Shown here in pieces: positions 1 through 7,439 of a DNA stretch of 54,710 nucleotides. The translations under genes were made by a program, and so were the position numbers. Below the pieces are notes generated by a model that worked only from the letters and a program-made list of their open reading frames with translations, did no database searches and had not been told where the DNA came from. Source of the DNA: JAOAFZ01 sp964407325. Its GTDB lineage: Bacteria; Patescibacteriota; Microgenomatia; UBA1406; GWC2-37-13. The DNA lies in NCBI GenBank assembly GCA_964407325.1, contig CAYOVA010000007.1, positions 1 through 54,710 of the forward strand, written 5' to 3'. Positions within the stretch are counted from its first letter, which is position 1. Every line of letters starts with the position of its first letter.

Positions 1-1377
1 GAAGCTGATCGTGGAGATGTCAACAAAAACGCAGATATTATCGAAAAGACGCTCGATAGTTTTGGAATTCGGGCTCGTGTTGTTGAGCTTAATAAAGGTC
101 CAACTGTTACGCAGTATGCACTGGAAATTGCGGTCGGTACCAAGCTTTCAAAAATCACAGCTCTTGGTAACGACTTAGCACTTGCGCTGGCCGCGCCTAC
201 TGGAGCCGTTCGTATCGAAGCGCCTATACCTGGACGTTCGCTTGTTGGTATTGAAATTCCGAATATCAGATCACAGATTGTTACGTTAAAGCACATGCTT
301 TCTGCTGATACCTTTGATACCCAAGATCCACTTATGGTACCTCTTGGTCTGGATGTTTCAGGGAAACCTGTAGGTGCAAGCATCACCAAAATGCCTCATG
401 TGCTTATTGCAGGTACAACCGGATCAGGTAAGTCTGTTATGTTAAATGCCTGGCTCACTACATTCCTCTTCAGAACACGTCCAGACGAATTGCGGCTTAT
501 CCTCGTTGATCCGAAACGTGTTGAACTTTCCTTGTACAATGGAATTCCTCATCTTATTCACGAAGTAATTGTCGATCCACCAAAAATTCTGAATTCACTC
601 AAATGGACTATCAGCGAAATGGATAACCGCTACAAAAAGTTCGCGGAGGTAGGGACACGCAATATTGAAGGATACAACAAGATGAATGGCGTAGAAAAAA
701 TGCCGTACCTGATTTATGTAATAGATGAATTGGCAGATCTTATGATGGTTGCATCAAAAGAATCTGAGGATTTTATTACCCGTATCGCTCAAATGGCACG
801 TGCCACAGGTATACATCTTGTTCTTGCAACTCAAAGGCCCTCAGTGGATGTAATTACAGGTCTCATGAAAGCGAATATCCCGACACGATTGGCATTCTCG
901 GTATCTTCCATGATCGATTCACGTGTTATTATCGATGGTCCAGGTGCAGAAAAACTGCTAGGTAGGGGAGACATGTTATATCTTCCCCCGGATCAGGCTA
1001 AGCCACGTCGTATGCAAGGTGCCTTTGTTGACGAAAAAGAAGTGGCAGCATGTGTAAACTTCCTCAAATCACAAGTTCCGGATGTGCAGTATCTAGATGA
1101 AATAACAAGCGGTAGCGGGACCTTTATCGGAGGAGGGTCAGGTGGAGGAGTATCAGGAGGAGGCGGTGGGGATGCTGATCCACTATTCCAACAGGCTGTG
1201 GAAATTGTCTCTTCATTTGATAAAGCATCCGCTTCGCTTTTGCAACGCCGCTTGAAGGTGGGATATGCCCGTGCTGCACGTATTCTTGACGAACTTGAAG
1301 GAGCTGGCATTGTAGGGCCGGCTGAAGGATCCAAACCCCGTGAAGTGCTTAAACGAAACAATTCTGCTTCAGAATAA
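1..1377 (+). CDS. ftsK: DNA translocase FtsK/SpoIIIE, C-terminal part (5' truncated)
   Basis: Hexameric ATPase that pumps chromosomal DNA through the closing septum. The frame is open from base 1, so the N-terminal membrane region lies outside the window; 458 residues are visible. Seen: a beta-domain start (DSFGIRARVVELNKGPTVTQ), Walker A GTTGSGKS near residue 139, the family motif DPKRVEL, a Walker B region (YLIYVIDELADLM), and the ATQRPSVDVITG segment. A Gly-rich linker (nt 1129-1170) leads to a C-terminal winged-helix gamma domain (SSFDKASASLLQRRLKVGYA), the part known in the family to read KOPS-type polarity sites. Any ATG inside this frame, such as the one at nt 295, is not the real start. 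It lies just outside the cell wall cluster, consistent with a division role. Confidence 0.96.
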   Translation, partial: EADRGDVNKNADIIEKTLDSFGIRARVVELNKGPTVTQYALEIAVGTKLSKITALGNDLALALAAPTGAVRIEAPIPGRSLVGIEIPNIRSQIVTLKHMLSADTFDTQDPLMVPLGLDVSGKPVGASITKMPHVLIAGTTGSGKSVMLNAWLTTFLFRTRPDELRLILVDPKRVELSLYNGIPHLIHEVIVDPPKILNSLKWTISEMDNRYKKFAEVGTRNIEGYNKMNGVEKMPYLIYVIDELADLMMVASKESEDFITRIAQMARATGIHLVLATQRPSVDVITGLMKANIPTRLAFSVSSMIDSRVIIDGPGAEKLLGRGDMLYLPPDQAKPRRMQGAFVDEKEVAACVNFLKSQVPDVQYLDEITSGSGTFIGGGSGGGVSGGGGGDADPLFQQAVEIVSSFDKASASLLQRRLKVGYARAARILDELEGAGIVGPAEGSKPREVLKRNNSASE

Positions 1378-1434
1378 TATCTGCAAGAACATACAGCTTT
1401 TAAAACCTATAGTAATGTGGTATAATACGCTGCT

Positions 1435-1950
1435 ATGGCAGCAACGTATATTAACGGCAACGCATTTAAGGTAGACTTTATCCTTTGGAAAAAGGATATA
1501 GTATCTTATTTTTGGCATGCCTACTTTTTTCATCCCATTGAGTATCTCAAAAAAACCGAAACAAAACGGTTTTTTCACGCAGTAGGATATGCACTGGTAC
1601 TGACTGCTTCACTTCTAGTTGCTGCAATCTATTTGAACATTCTCAACCCGCTTTTCTTTGCCGTCTATTTTCCCTCGTTTATACTTATTATGATGGTAAG
1701 ACACTATAGATCAACCCTGAAGAGCTCTCAAACTCTTATGGGAAGGCACTATACCTTTATTCTTGAAAATAACCAGATGAAGATTATCGACAGCAAAACA
1801 GAAGACGAAATTATTATTGATGCTGCGGAAATTCTTTCGATTGGAGAAAAAGAAGATATGCTTATTATCTATACGAAAGTAGATGAATACATTCTCCCGA
1901 CACGGGTGCTTACCGATAGTCAAATAGCTTCTGTTCTCGCGTTTAAGTAA
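1435..1950 (+). CDS. Small membrane protein, possibly YcxB-like
   Basis: A 171-residue protein of unknown function. A cytosolic N-terminus is followed by two adjacent hydrophobic helices (about residues 48-90, with the turn near LNILNP), then a soluble beta-rich C-terminal half ending DEYILPTRVLTDSQIASVL. The 'two helices plus a PH-like beta domain ending in IP/LP' layout resembles YcxB-like proteins, but that is a loose resemblance. The start is well supported: a TATAAT at 1421-1426 lies 8 bp before the ATG and there is no Shine-Dalgarno site, which fits leaderless translation. It stands alone between ftsK and the convergent mltG, whose stop codon is 5 bp away. Confidence 0.6.
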   Translation: MAATYINGNAFKVDFILWKKDIVSYFWHAYFFHPIEYLKKTETKRFFHAVGYALVLTASLLVAAIYLNILNPLFFAVYFPSFILIMMVRHYRSTLKSSQTLMGRHYTFILENNQMKIIDSKTEDEIIIDAAEILSIGEKEDMLIIYTKVDEYILPTRVLTDSQIASVLAFK

Positions 1951-1955
1951 TCCAT

Positions 1956-2942
1956 CTACTTCAGGTAGCGTTCTATATTTGCATTGTGTTCTTCAAGCGT
2001 TCTTCCATAGTGCATTTTATTGTCATTTCCCGTAATGTAAAACAGGTATGGCGTAGAAGGATCTGCTTCCGATACTGCAATTATTGAAGATAAGCTTGGA
2101 CTACAAATAGGACCCGGTGGCAGCCCGGCATTCTTATATGTGTTGTATGGTGAATCTATCTCCAGATCTGCCAACGTCAGATTCTTTTTCCAGTATGTTT
2201 TCTCTGCGGTGTCATACCCGAGTGCGTATTGTACAGTAGCATCTATTTGTAACGGCATATCTTCCTGAATACGACGAAGCATAATGGAGGCCACATTGCG
2301 ACGAGCTTCTTCAGAACGCGCTTCCCGCTCAACAAGTGACGCAAGCGTAATAAGCTCTTTTTCTGATAAGCCCAGATCCTCCCCTGCTGCAATAATTCCC
2401 GGAGTTACTTTTGCCTTGTAATTTGCATTAAAAGCCTCAATTACTTCTTCTGCGGTAGTGCTGGAAGGGAAAAGGTAGGTATCGGGAAATAAATAGCCTT
2501 CTTGGGCAATGGAGGCAAGCTCAATCACCGGAATTCCCAGCTTATCTTTGATTTCTTCAGCTATCTCTTCTTTGCGTAGGCCTTCAATAACAGTAATCCA
2601 GGTATCGTCGGTGCCGTGTGTCAACTCTTCTGCCAAAGTATATGCATTCATCGAAGGGGAGAGTCTAAATTTCCCCGCCTGAATCTTCATATCAATACCC
2701 TTCTGTTTGATAACGGTATAAAAAACGAGACGGTTTCGAATAAGTCCTTCGCTTTCAAGTCGGCGAATGATTTTATCAATGGCTTCGCCCGGTTCAATGG
2801 TGAAGATTTTAGAAGTAGTGTTTTTAGCGTTTACCGGTAAGGTACCTTCACGATAAACGAGAAATGCTCCCAATAACAGGACAAACAAAACAATACCGAC
2901 TATACCTAACCGTAATGCTATTGGATTACCTTTCTTTTTCAT
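1956..2942 (-). CDS. mltG: Endolytic murein transglycosylase MltG (YceG-like)
   Basis: Predicted membrane-anchored lytic transglycosylase that cleaves nascent glycan strands and thereby sets their length. The 328-residue protein has one N-terminal transmembrane helix (residues 11-30), a LysM-like region (FTIEPGEAIDKIIRRLESEG) and a YceG catalytic domain. The conserved segment ITLASLVEREARSEEARRNV (about 198-217) holds the catalytic glutamate (E206 or E208), and the family landmarks LQIDATVQYALG and NTYKNAGLPPGPI follow. Its ATG overlaps the stop codon of the upstream phosphorylase gene (ATGA), implying translational coupling. With murJ upstream on the same strand, two of the three genes in this unit act in peptidoglycan assembly. 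Confidence 0.93.
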   Translation of the reverse strand: MKKKGNPIALRLGIVGIVLFVLLLGAFLVYREGTLPVNAKNTTSKIFTIEPGEAIDKIIRRLESEGLIRNRLVFYTVIKQKGIDMKIQAGKFRLSPSMNAYTLAEELTHGTDDTWITVIEGLRKEEIAEEIKDKLGIPVIELASIAQEGYLFPDTYLFPSSTTAEEVIEAFNANYKAKVTPGIIAAGEDLGLSEKELITLASLVEREARSEEARRNVASIMLRRIQEDMPLQIDATVQYALGYDTAEKTYWKKNLTLADLEIDSPYNTYKNAGLPPGPICSPSLSSIIAVSEADPSTPYLFYITGNDNKMHYGRTLEEHNANIERYLK

Positions 2943-4198
2943 GATTCATAATAGTATACAGGAAACATTTGCATCATGTCTTCTGCCTCCCGTAATAAAT
3001 GTTTATCAGTACTGAAAAAAGTAAGAGCTACATCATACTTTGTAACTTTATCTTTTACTTTGTGGTGAAGCTCTATCCCAGCGTATTTATCAAAAGGTGC
3101 TCCGAGTGTTTTTGCAATTGCGTTTAAATTGAGATTATCAATTTCGCTAATTCTACCAGAGTGAGTATGGAGGATTTCAATCTTGAAGGCGGGTGAGCGT
3201 AAAGAAACAGAGGATACCGTATCATTGCCTCCTTGTGCTTTTACTATTTCGAGGAATTTTTTATGGGCAGCTCCGCTATAGAGCTGATCTTCTGCAACCT
3301 GGTGACCATTCTTGTTTACTTTTGCAGATCTAAAACAGGAATCCAAAAGAATGCCAGCGATCTTTAAAGCTTTTTTCTCCAGGCCCAGTGAACGATCTTT
3401 TCTCATTTCCAGAACCTTCAAAACATCCACTGCTTCCAGAAACGGACCAATACCATTTCCCGCGGGTTCGATCGAATGGTTCATAAAGGGAACGATATCA
3501 ACATTAAAGTGTTTTCCAATGCGAATAAATTTTTTTGCGATAATTTCAGCATCTTTTTTGTGCCGGATTTTCATCGTTTTCCCGTAAGGTAAATCCAAAA
3601 TAAGGTTTGTTGCTCCAACAGCAATCTTCTTTGCCATAATCGAGACAATTACTTTATCAAATGATTCAAACAGCAAAGGCTCTTCAACACGAATTATCGT
3701 GTCGTCAGCGGGAGCTATACCCAGTTTTCCACCCCAGACAATACAGCCGCCAATGTCATTTACAATGTCAGTAATCTTTTCGGGAGGGAAAGTAACCTCC
3801 GCCAACAATTCCATAACATCTGCTGTTCCGGCAGGAGTGGTAATGGCTCGCGATGATGTCTTGGGTATTTTGAAGCCCGCTGCTGCAACAATGGGCACGA
3901 CAATCATGGTAGTACGGGTTCCCGGCAAGCCTCCAGTTGAATGTTTATCGGCTACTACGCCTTCAAAGTGGAGCTTAGTACCCGTATCAACCATTGCTTT
4001 CGTTAGGAAATACAATTCTTCTGCCGAGAAGCCGTTTTTGAATCCAGATGCGACAAAGTAAGTTGTCAGGATATCTCCAAGTCTTTCTTTTGCAATTTCA
4101 TCCATTACCGTAAATACTTCCTTGTAAGTAAGTTTTTTTCCAAGAAGTTTTTTCTGTATTACTTTTATTGCCGCCAGTTTATTATCGCTATCTAACAT
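2939..4198 (-). CDS. Pyrimidine-nucleoside / AMP phosphorylase family protein
   Basis: Phosphorolytic enzyme of the thymidine phosphorylase / AMP phosphorylase family, 419 residues. Seen: the alpha-domain N-terminus, the phosphate-binding stretch HSTGGLPGTRTTMIVVPIVA, and TSSRAITTPAGTADVMELL. The wording TSSRAIT.PAGTAD and 'GGLPG' (rather than the GGVGD of bacterial thymidine phosphorylase) is, from family knowledge, typical of archaeal-type AMP phosphorylases. Those feed AMP into the RuBisCO-linked nucleoside salvage route known in some CPR bacteria. However, AMP phosphorylases usually carry an extra N-terminal domain of about 80 residues, which is absent here. Substrate is therefore open: AMP, or thymidine/uridine. 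The gene overlaps mltG by 4 bp. A TACTAT about 10 bp before the ATG may be its -10 box. Confidence 0.85.
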   Translation of the reverse strand: MLDSDNKLAAIKVIQKKLLGKKLTYKEVFTVMDEIAKERLGDILTTYFVASGFKNGFSAEELYFLTKAMVDTGTKLHFEGVVADKHSTGGLPGTRTTMIVVPIVAAAGFKIPKTSSRAITTPAGTADVMELLAEVTFPPEKITDIVNDIGGCIVWGGKLGIAPADDTIIRVEEPLLFESFDKVIVSIMAKKIAVGATNLILDLPYGKTMKIRHKKDAEIIAKKFIRIGKHFNVDIVPFMNHSIEPAGNGIGPFLEAVDVLKVLEMRKDRSLGLEKKALKIAGILLDSCFRSAKVNKNGHQVAEDQLYSGAAHKKFLEIVKAQGGNDTVSSVSLRSPAFKIEILHTHSGRISEIDNLNLNAIAKTLGAPFDKYAGIELHHKVKDKVTKYDVALTFFSTDKHLLREAEDMMQMFPVYYYES

Positions 4199-4230
4199 AT
4201 TGACTTAAATAGTATCAAAAATAACATTGA

Positions 4231-5859
4231 TTACTGAATTCCTGAATACATTTCTCCCACTTTTCTTTGGTATTCCTTAAGCTTGAGCACCATTCTGGAC
4301 AAAAGATACATTTCCCTTACTCCTACAAGCCATGTTGTGGTCAAATAGACAATCAGAAAAATAATACCGTTCGTAATAAGCAAGAAAAAGACATTGATGG
4401 TACGTGTTGTGTCAAACACTACACCGTCAAGTAACCTTTGTGAAAAGAATGCAGCAGCTCCTGCAATCACAACTGCAGCAGATATTTTGACAATTTCAGC
4501 TAAAAACAGTTTCCACTCAAATCCTTTGATTCTGGAATAGAGAATCAGGAAGAGGATAATAACATTAATGTTCATTCCAATGGAAAATGAGAGCGCGAGA
4601 GACCAGACTGGCAACTGCATATAAATTACAAAATAGATACTCAGAATTGCGTTAATAAGGATGGAGAGAACACTTACGTAGAAAGGTGTTTTACTGTCGA
4701 AGAGCGCATAGAAACATCGCGTGAGAAAGTAATACACAGAATGCAGTGGCAGAGATAGCGCAAAAAAGGAAAGCGTTCTGGCAGTTAGAACAGTAGCATT
4801 CCAGTCAAATTTGTCACCTCCGTAAAATAGGCGGATAATAGGTGTTCTGGAAACGATGAGGAAGATCATAACGGGGAGTGTCAGGTAAAGCAGGTTAAGT
4901 AGTGATTCCAAAATAACCCTCCGGAACTCTTTAATTTTATCCTGCTGGTAAAGTTCCGTCAAATACGGGAATGATGCCTGGCCAAATGCCATTCCAATAA
5001 GTGATATGGGAAGGAGTTGCAAATGTTGAGCAAAGTAAAAAATAGTATAAGAACCTGATCCTATTAACGTGGCTAATGACAAATCGACAGTCGCGTCAAT
5101 TTGAGCCACAATGTTGGTTAATATGCGTGGAACGGCCATCTTCAAAAAATGGTAACTGTCTTTTGTTTTTTCAAGGACAGGTTGGTATTTAAACCCTGCA
5201 AATCGGATAACTGGAAGTTGCACAATAAAAAAGAGCAAAGAGCCGAAGATTACACCGAGAACAGGTGCAAGCAGATGAATAGTATCGTAAAACGCAATGG
5301 TGGCAATGATAATTGCTATGTTGTAGATAGCTGGAGCTAATGCCGGCAGTACAAATGCTTTCCGAGCTTGCGCCATTCCTGTTAAGAAGTTTCCTGCTAC
5401 TAAAAATGGTAGTTGCCCTATTAACAGTAATCGGGAGAAATCAATAATCACCTGGTTTTTGCTGGCATCAAACCCTGGAAGATATAAAGGTACTATATAC
5501 GGCATTGCAAAAGTTAGTACAACAATAAATATAGATACAGCAATACAAACAATATTAATAATCAGAGAGATATTTCTCGATAAAGCTTCCGGATCGTTCT
5601 TGAACTTAATAAAGAACGGAATAAAGGTAGTAGTGAGTGCTCCAGTAACAAGAATTTCAAAAATCAGGTCGGGGATTCTAAAAGCGGCAAAGAAAATATC
5701 CAGTTCTTCCGTGTTAAATATGCCGGTTAAAACACGGTAGCGCAAAAAACCAAAAACACGGGCTATAAGCATCATGCCAGAAATTATGAGTGTGGAAGAT
5801 AACATGCTCGTTTGGCTGGCAAAGATAATCTCCTTTGTTTTCGTGAGGAACCGATTCAT
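4231..5859 (-). CDS. murJ: Lipid II flippase MurJ (MviN family)
   Basis: Integral membrane MOP-superfamily protein that flips lipid II to the outer face of the membrane. It has about 542 residues and some 14 hydrophobic segments. The N-terminal region SGMMLIARVFGFLRYRVLTG and the charged loop GNFLTGMAQARKAFVLPALA are typical of MurJ. A longer reading frame starts with GTG at 5874, but that codon overlaps a TATAAT (5866-5871 on the minus strand) lying exactly 6 bp before the ATG at 5859. I therefore take MNRFLTKTKE as the real N-terminus of a leaderless mRNA. The gene is divergent from mraZ and the two promoters share about 85 bp. Confidence 0.93.
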   Translation of the reverse strand: MNRFLTKTKEIIFASQTSMLSSTLIISGMMLIARVFGFLRYRVLTGIFNTEELDIFFAAFRIPDLIFEILVTGALTTTFIPFFIKFKNDPEALSRNISLIINIVCIAVSIFIVVLTFAMPYIVPLYLPGFDASKNQVIIDFSRLLLIGQLPFLVAGNFLTGMAQARKAFVLPALAPAIYNIAIIIATIAFYDTIHLLAPVLGVIFGSLLFFIVQLPVIRFAGFKYQPVLEKTKDSYHFLKMAVPRILTNIVAQIDATVDLSLATLIGSGSYTIFYFAQHLQLLPISLIGMAFGQASFPYLTELYQQDKIKEFRRVILESLLNLLYLTLPVMIFLIVSRTPIIRLFYGGDKFDWNATVLTARTLSFFALSLPLHSVYYFLTRCFYALFDSKTPFYVSVLSILINAILSIYFVIYMQLPVWSLALSFSIGMNINVIILFLILYSRIKGFEWKLFLAEIVKISAAVVIAGAAAFFSQRLLDGVVFDTTRTINVFFLLITNGIIFLIVYLTTTWLVGVREMYLLSRMVLKLKEYQRKVGEMYSGIQ

Positions 5860-5907
5860 GGATTGATTATACACTTTCAGACTACTAAAAACAGAGTCTA
5901 TTTAGTG

Positions 5908-5958
5908 TTGACAGACGTTTAAAAATGGCGCATAATGGTTATATATGGTTTTTTATGG
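5908..5958 (+). promoter_or_regulatory. mraZ promoter with four 10-bp-phased MraZ-type boxes
   Basis: A near-consensus sigma70 promoter is visible: TTGACA at 5908-5913, a 17-bp spacer, CATAAT at 5931-5936. Superimposed on it are four ATGG repeats at 5925, 5935, 5945 and 5955, spaced exactly 10 bp apart. MraZ proteins are known to bind tandem TGGGN-type repeats with a 10-bp period upstream of their own operon. The third repeat is the mraZ start codon itself, so bound MraZ would cover the -10 box, start site and first codons. Transcription should begin about at the ATG, giving a leaderless mRNA. Confidence 0.75.
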
Positions 5959-6340
5959 TGAATACACGGTTTCGTTTACCGGACAGGGCCGAATCGTGTT
6001 ACCAAAGAAAATCAGAGAACTTTTAAAAGGAAACAGTTTTGTAGTCACCAAAGGTTTTGACACGTGTCTGGCAGGTTATGACAGAAAGGATTGGGAAGAC
6101 AGAGCAAAGGATTTACTCAGTGTTTCATTGCTGGATAAAGATAATATCAACAAAAGACGATATTTATTCTCTTCAGCAAGTTACGTTGAAATTGATGATC
6201 AGGGACGATTTGTTGTTCCGAAATCATTGCTCAAGTTCCTGACAGAAAGTAACAAAGTGGTGATTATTGGTGTCGGCGATCATTTTGAGTTATGGGATGA
6301 AGAAAAATGGTCAGCTTACAACCAGAACATCGAAGAATAA
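5945..6340 (+). CDS. mraZ: Transcriptional regulator MraZ
   Basis: First gene of the dcw cluster; MraZ is a DNA-binding regulator that autorepresses the cluster in other bacteria. The 131-residue protein has the two tandem SpoVT/AbrB-like half-domains of the family: FYGEYTVSFTGQGRIVLPKK near the N-terminus and YVEIDDQGRFVVPKSLLKFL near residues 78-97. The second lacks little compared with homologues, so length and domain order are normal. The start is fixed by the conserved N-terminus and by a -10 box 8 bp upstream, with no ribosome-binding site. The stop codon is 1 bp from the rsmH ATG. Confidence 0.95.
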   Translation: MVFYGEYTVSFTGQGRIVLPKKIRELLKGNSFVVTKGFDTCLAGYDRKDWEDRAKDLLSVSLLDKDNINKRRYLFSSASYVEIDDQGRFVVPKSLLKFLTESNKVVIIGVGDHFELWDEEKWSAYNQNIEE

Positions 6341-6341
6341 T

Positions 6342-7166
6342 ATGCACACACCCGTATTTTTAGAAGAAGTACTAACAGCCTTGGAACCGGCAACAGGGAA
6401 AAAGTTCATAGATTGTACGGCAGGAGAAGGCGGGCACCTTAAAAAAATAGCTGAGACAGGCGCACAAGTTCTGGCACTTGATTACGATGCAGAGCAGATT
6501 GTCCGCTTAACTGAGGAGTTGCAGATGCGAAATGTAACACTGGTTAACGCAAACTTCAAAGATATTCAGAAAGTAGCAGCAGAAAACGAATTTAACCAGG
6601 TTGACGGAATCTTGATGGACTTAGGTCTTTCTTTCCGACAACTTACCAGCCGAAACATTGGACTGTCATTTAACAAGCCTGAAGAAAAGCTTGATATGCA
6701 GATCCAGGGGAAAGGTACTACCGCAGCTTATATTTTGAATACCTACGAGCAGAATGAGCTTTCAGAAATGTTTATCAAAAATGCAGAGGAAACGCAATCA
6801 TCCGCTCTTGCAAAAGCAATCGTACAGCACAGAACACACCGCACCTATCAGCACGTTGGAGACCTGTTAACCACAATAAAAAAGGTTCCAGGAGCCAACA
6901 TAGCCCGGGTCTTTCAAGCATTACGCATTGAAGTAAACGGGGAAAAGGACAACCTAATGGCTGCACTTGGTGATGCAGTCAATCTTTTAAAAGAACATGG
7001 TCGATTCGTAGTAATCACATTCCACTCATTAGAAGACAGATGGGTAAAGCAATTCGGAAAGTCAAATAATCAACTCAAAGAAATAAAAGTCAAAATCACA
7101 AAAAAAAACAGACAGAGTTTTGAACGCTCTGCACAATTACGAGTTTTTCAAAAAATAAGTTCATGA
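6342..7166 (+). CDS. rsmH: 16S rRNA m4C1402 methyltransferase RsmH (MraW)
   Basis: SAM-dependent N4-methyltransferase acting on C1402 of 16S rRNA. I place the start at the ATG 1 bp after the mraZ stop, giving the canonical N-terminus MHTPVFLEEVLTAL and 274 residues. The frame is open further upstream inside mraZ, but that extension has no family match. Seen: SAM motif FIDCTAGEGGHL, the GILMDLGLSFRQL motif, the RVFQALRIEVNGE segment and the C-terminal VVITFHSLEDRWVKQF. In this family the usual word after LDLG is 'SSxQLD'; here it is 'LSFRQLT', a small deviation. It overlaps the next gene by 4 bp (ATGA). Confidence 0.95.
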   Translation: MHTPVFLEEVLTALEPATGKKFIDCTAGEGGHLKKIAETGAQVLALDYDAEQIVRLTEELQMRNVTLVNANFKDIQKVAAENEFNQVDGILMDLGLSFRQLTSRNIGLSFNKPEEKLDMQIQGKGTTAAYILNTYEQNELSEMFIKNAEETQSSALAKAIVQHRTHRTYQHVGDLLTTIKKVPGANIARVFQALRIEVNGEKDNLMAALGDAVNLLKEHGRFVVITFHSLEDRWVKQFGKSNNQLKEIKVKITKKNRQSFERSAQLRVFQKISS

Positions 7167-7435
7167 AACTGTTAGCAAATTCCGCAATCTGGTTTGTTTT
7201 CTTCGGATTAATGATTGGTAATGTATATGTTTTTATGCAAGGTATCTCCCTCAGCGATCAAATTCACCAGTATGAAAATGATATGAAACAGCTTCGGCAG
7301 GAAAATATCGAACTTGAAACACGAATATATAAAGTCGAATCGATCACATACGCTGCATCGTTAGCTGCAGAGCTTGACTACAACAAGAAAGCAGAACCAG
7401 TCTTCTTCGGCGAGAAGAAGTATGCATTAAAATGA
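7163..7435 (+). CDS. ftsL: FtsL-like bitopic division protein
   Basis: A 90-residue protein with a short cytosolic start, one transmembrane helix (about residues 8-28) and a heptad-like coiled coil (YENDMKQLRQENIELETRIY) followed by a short tail. No sequence motif names it; the call rests on size, membrane/coiled-coil layout and position between rsmH and ftsI, where FtsL sits in dcw clusters. FtsL works with FtsQ/DivIB and FtsB to activate the septal synthase FtsW-FtsI. A FtsB/DivIC-like identity is also possible. It is coupled to rsmH by an ATGA overlap and is 4 bp from ftsI. Confidence 0.65.
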   Translation: MKLLANSAIWFVFFGLMIGNVYVFMQGISLSDQIHQYENDMKQLRQENIELETRIYKVESITYAASLAAELDYNKKAEPVFFGEKKYALK

Positions 7436-7439
7436 AGAC

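Noticed and set aside
6267..6341. Upstream start for RsmH inside mraZ
   Set aside because: The conserved N-terminus MHTPVFLEEVL begins at 6342, 1 bp after the mraZ stop.
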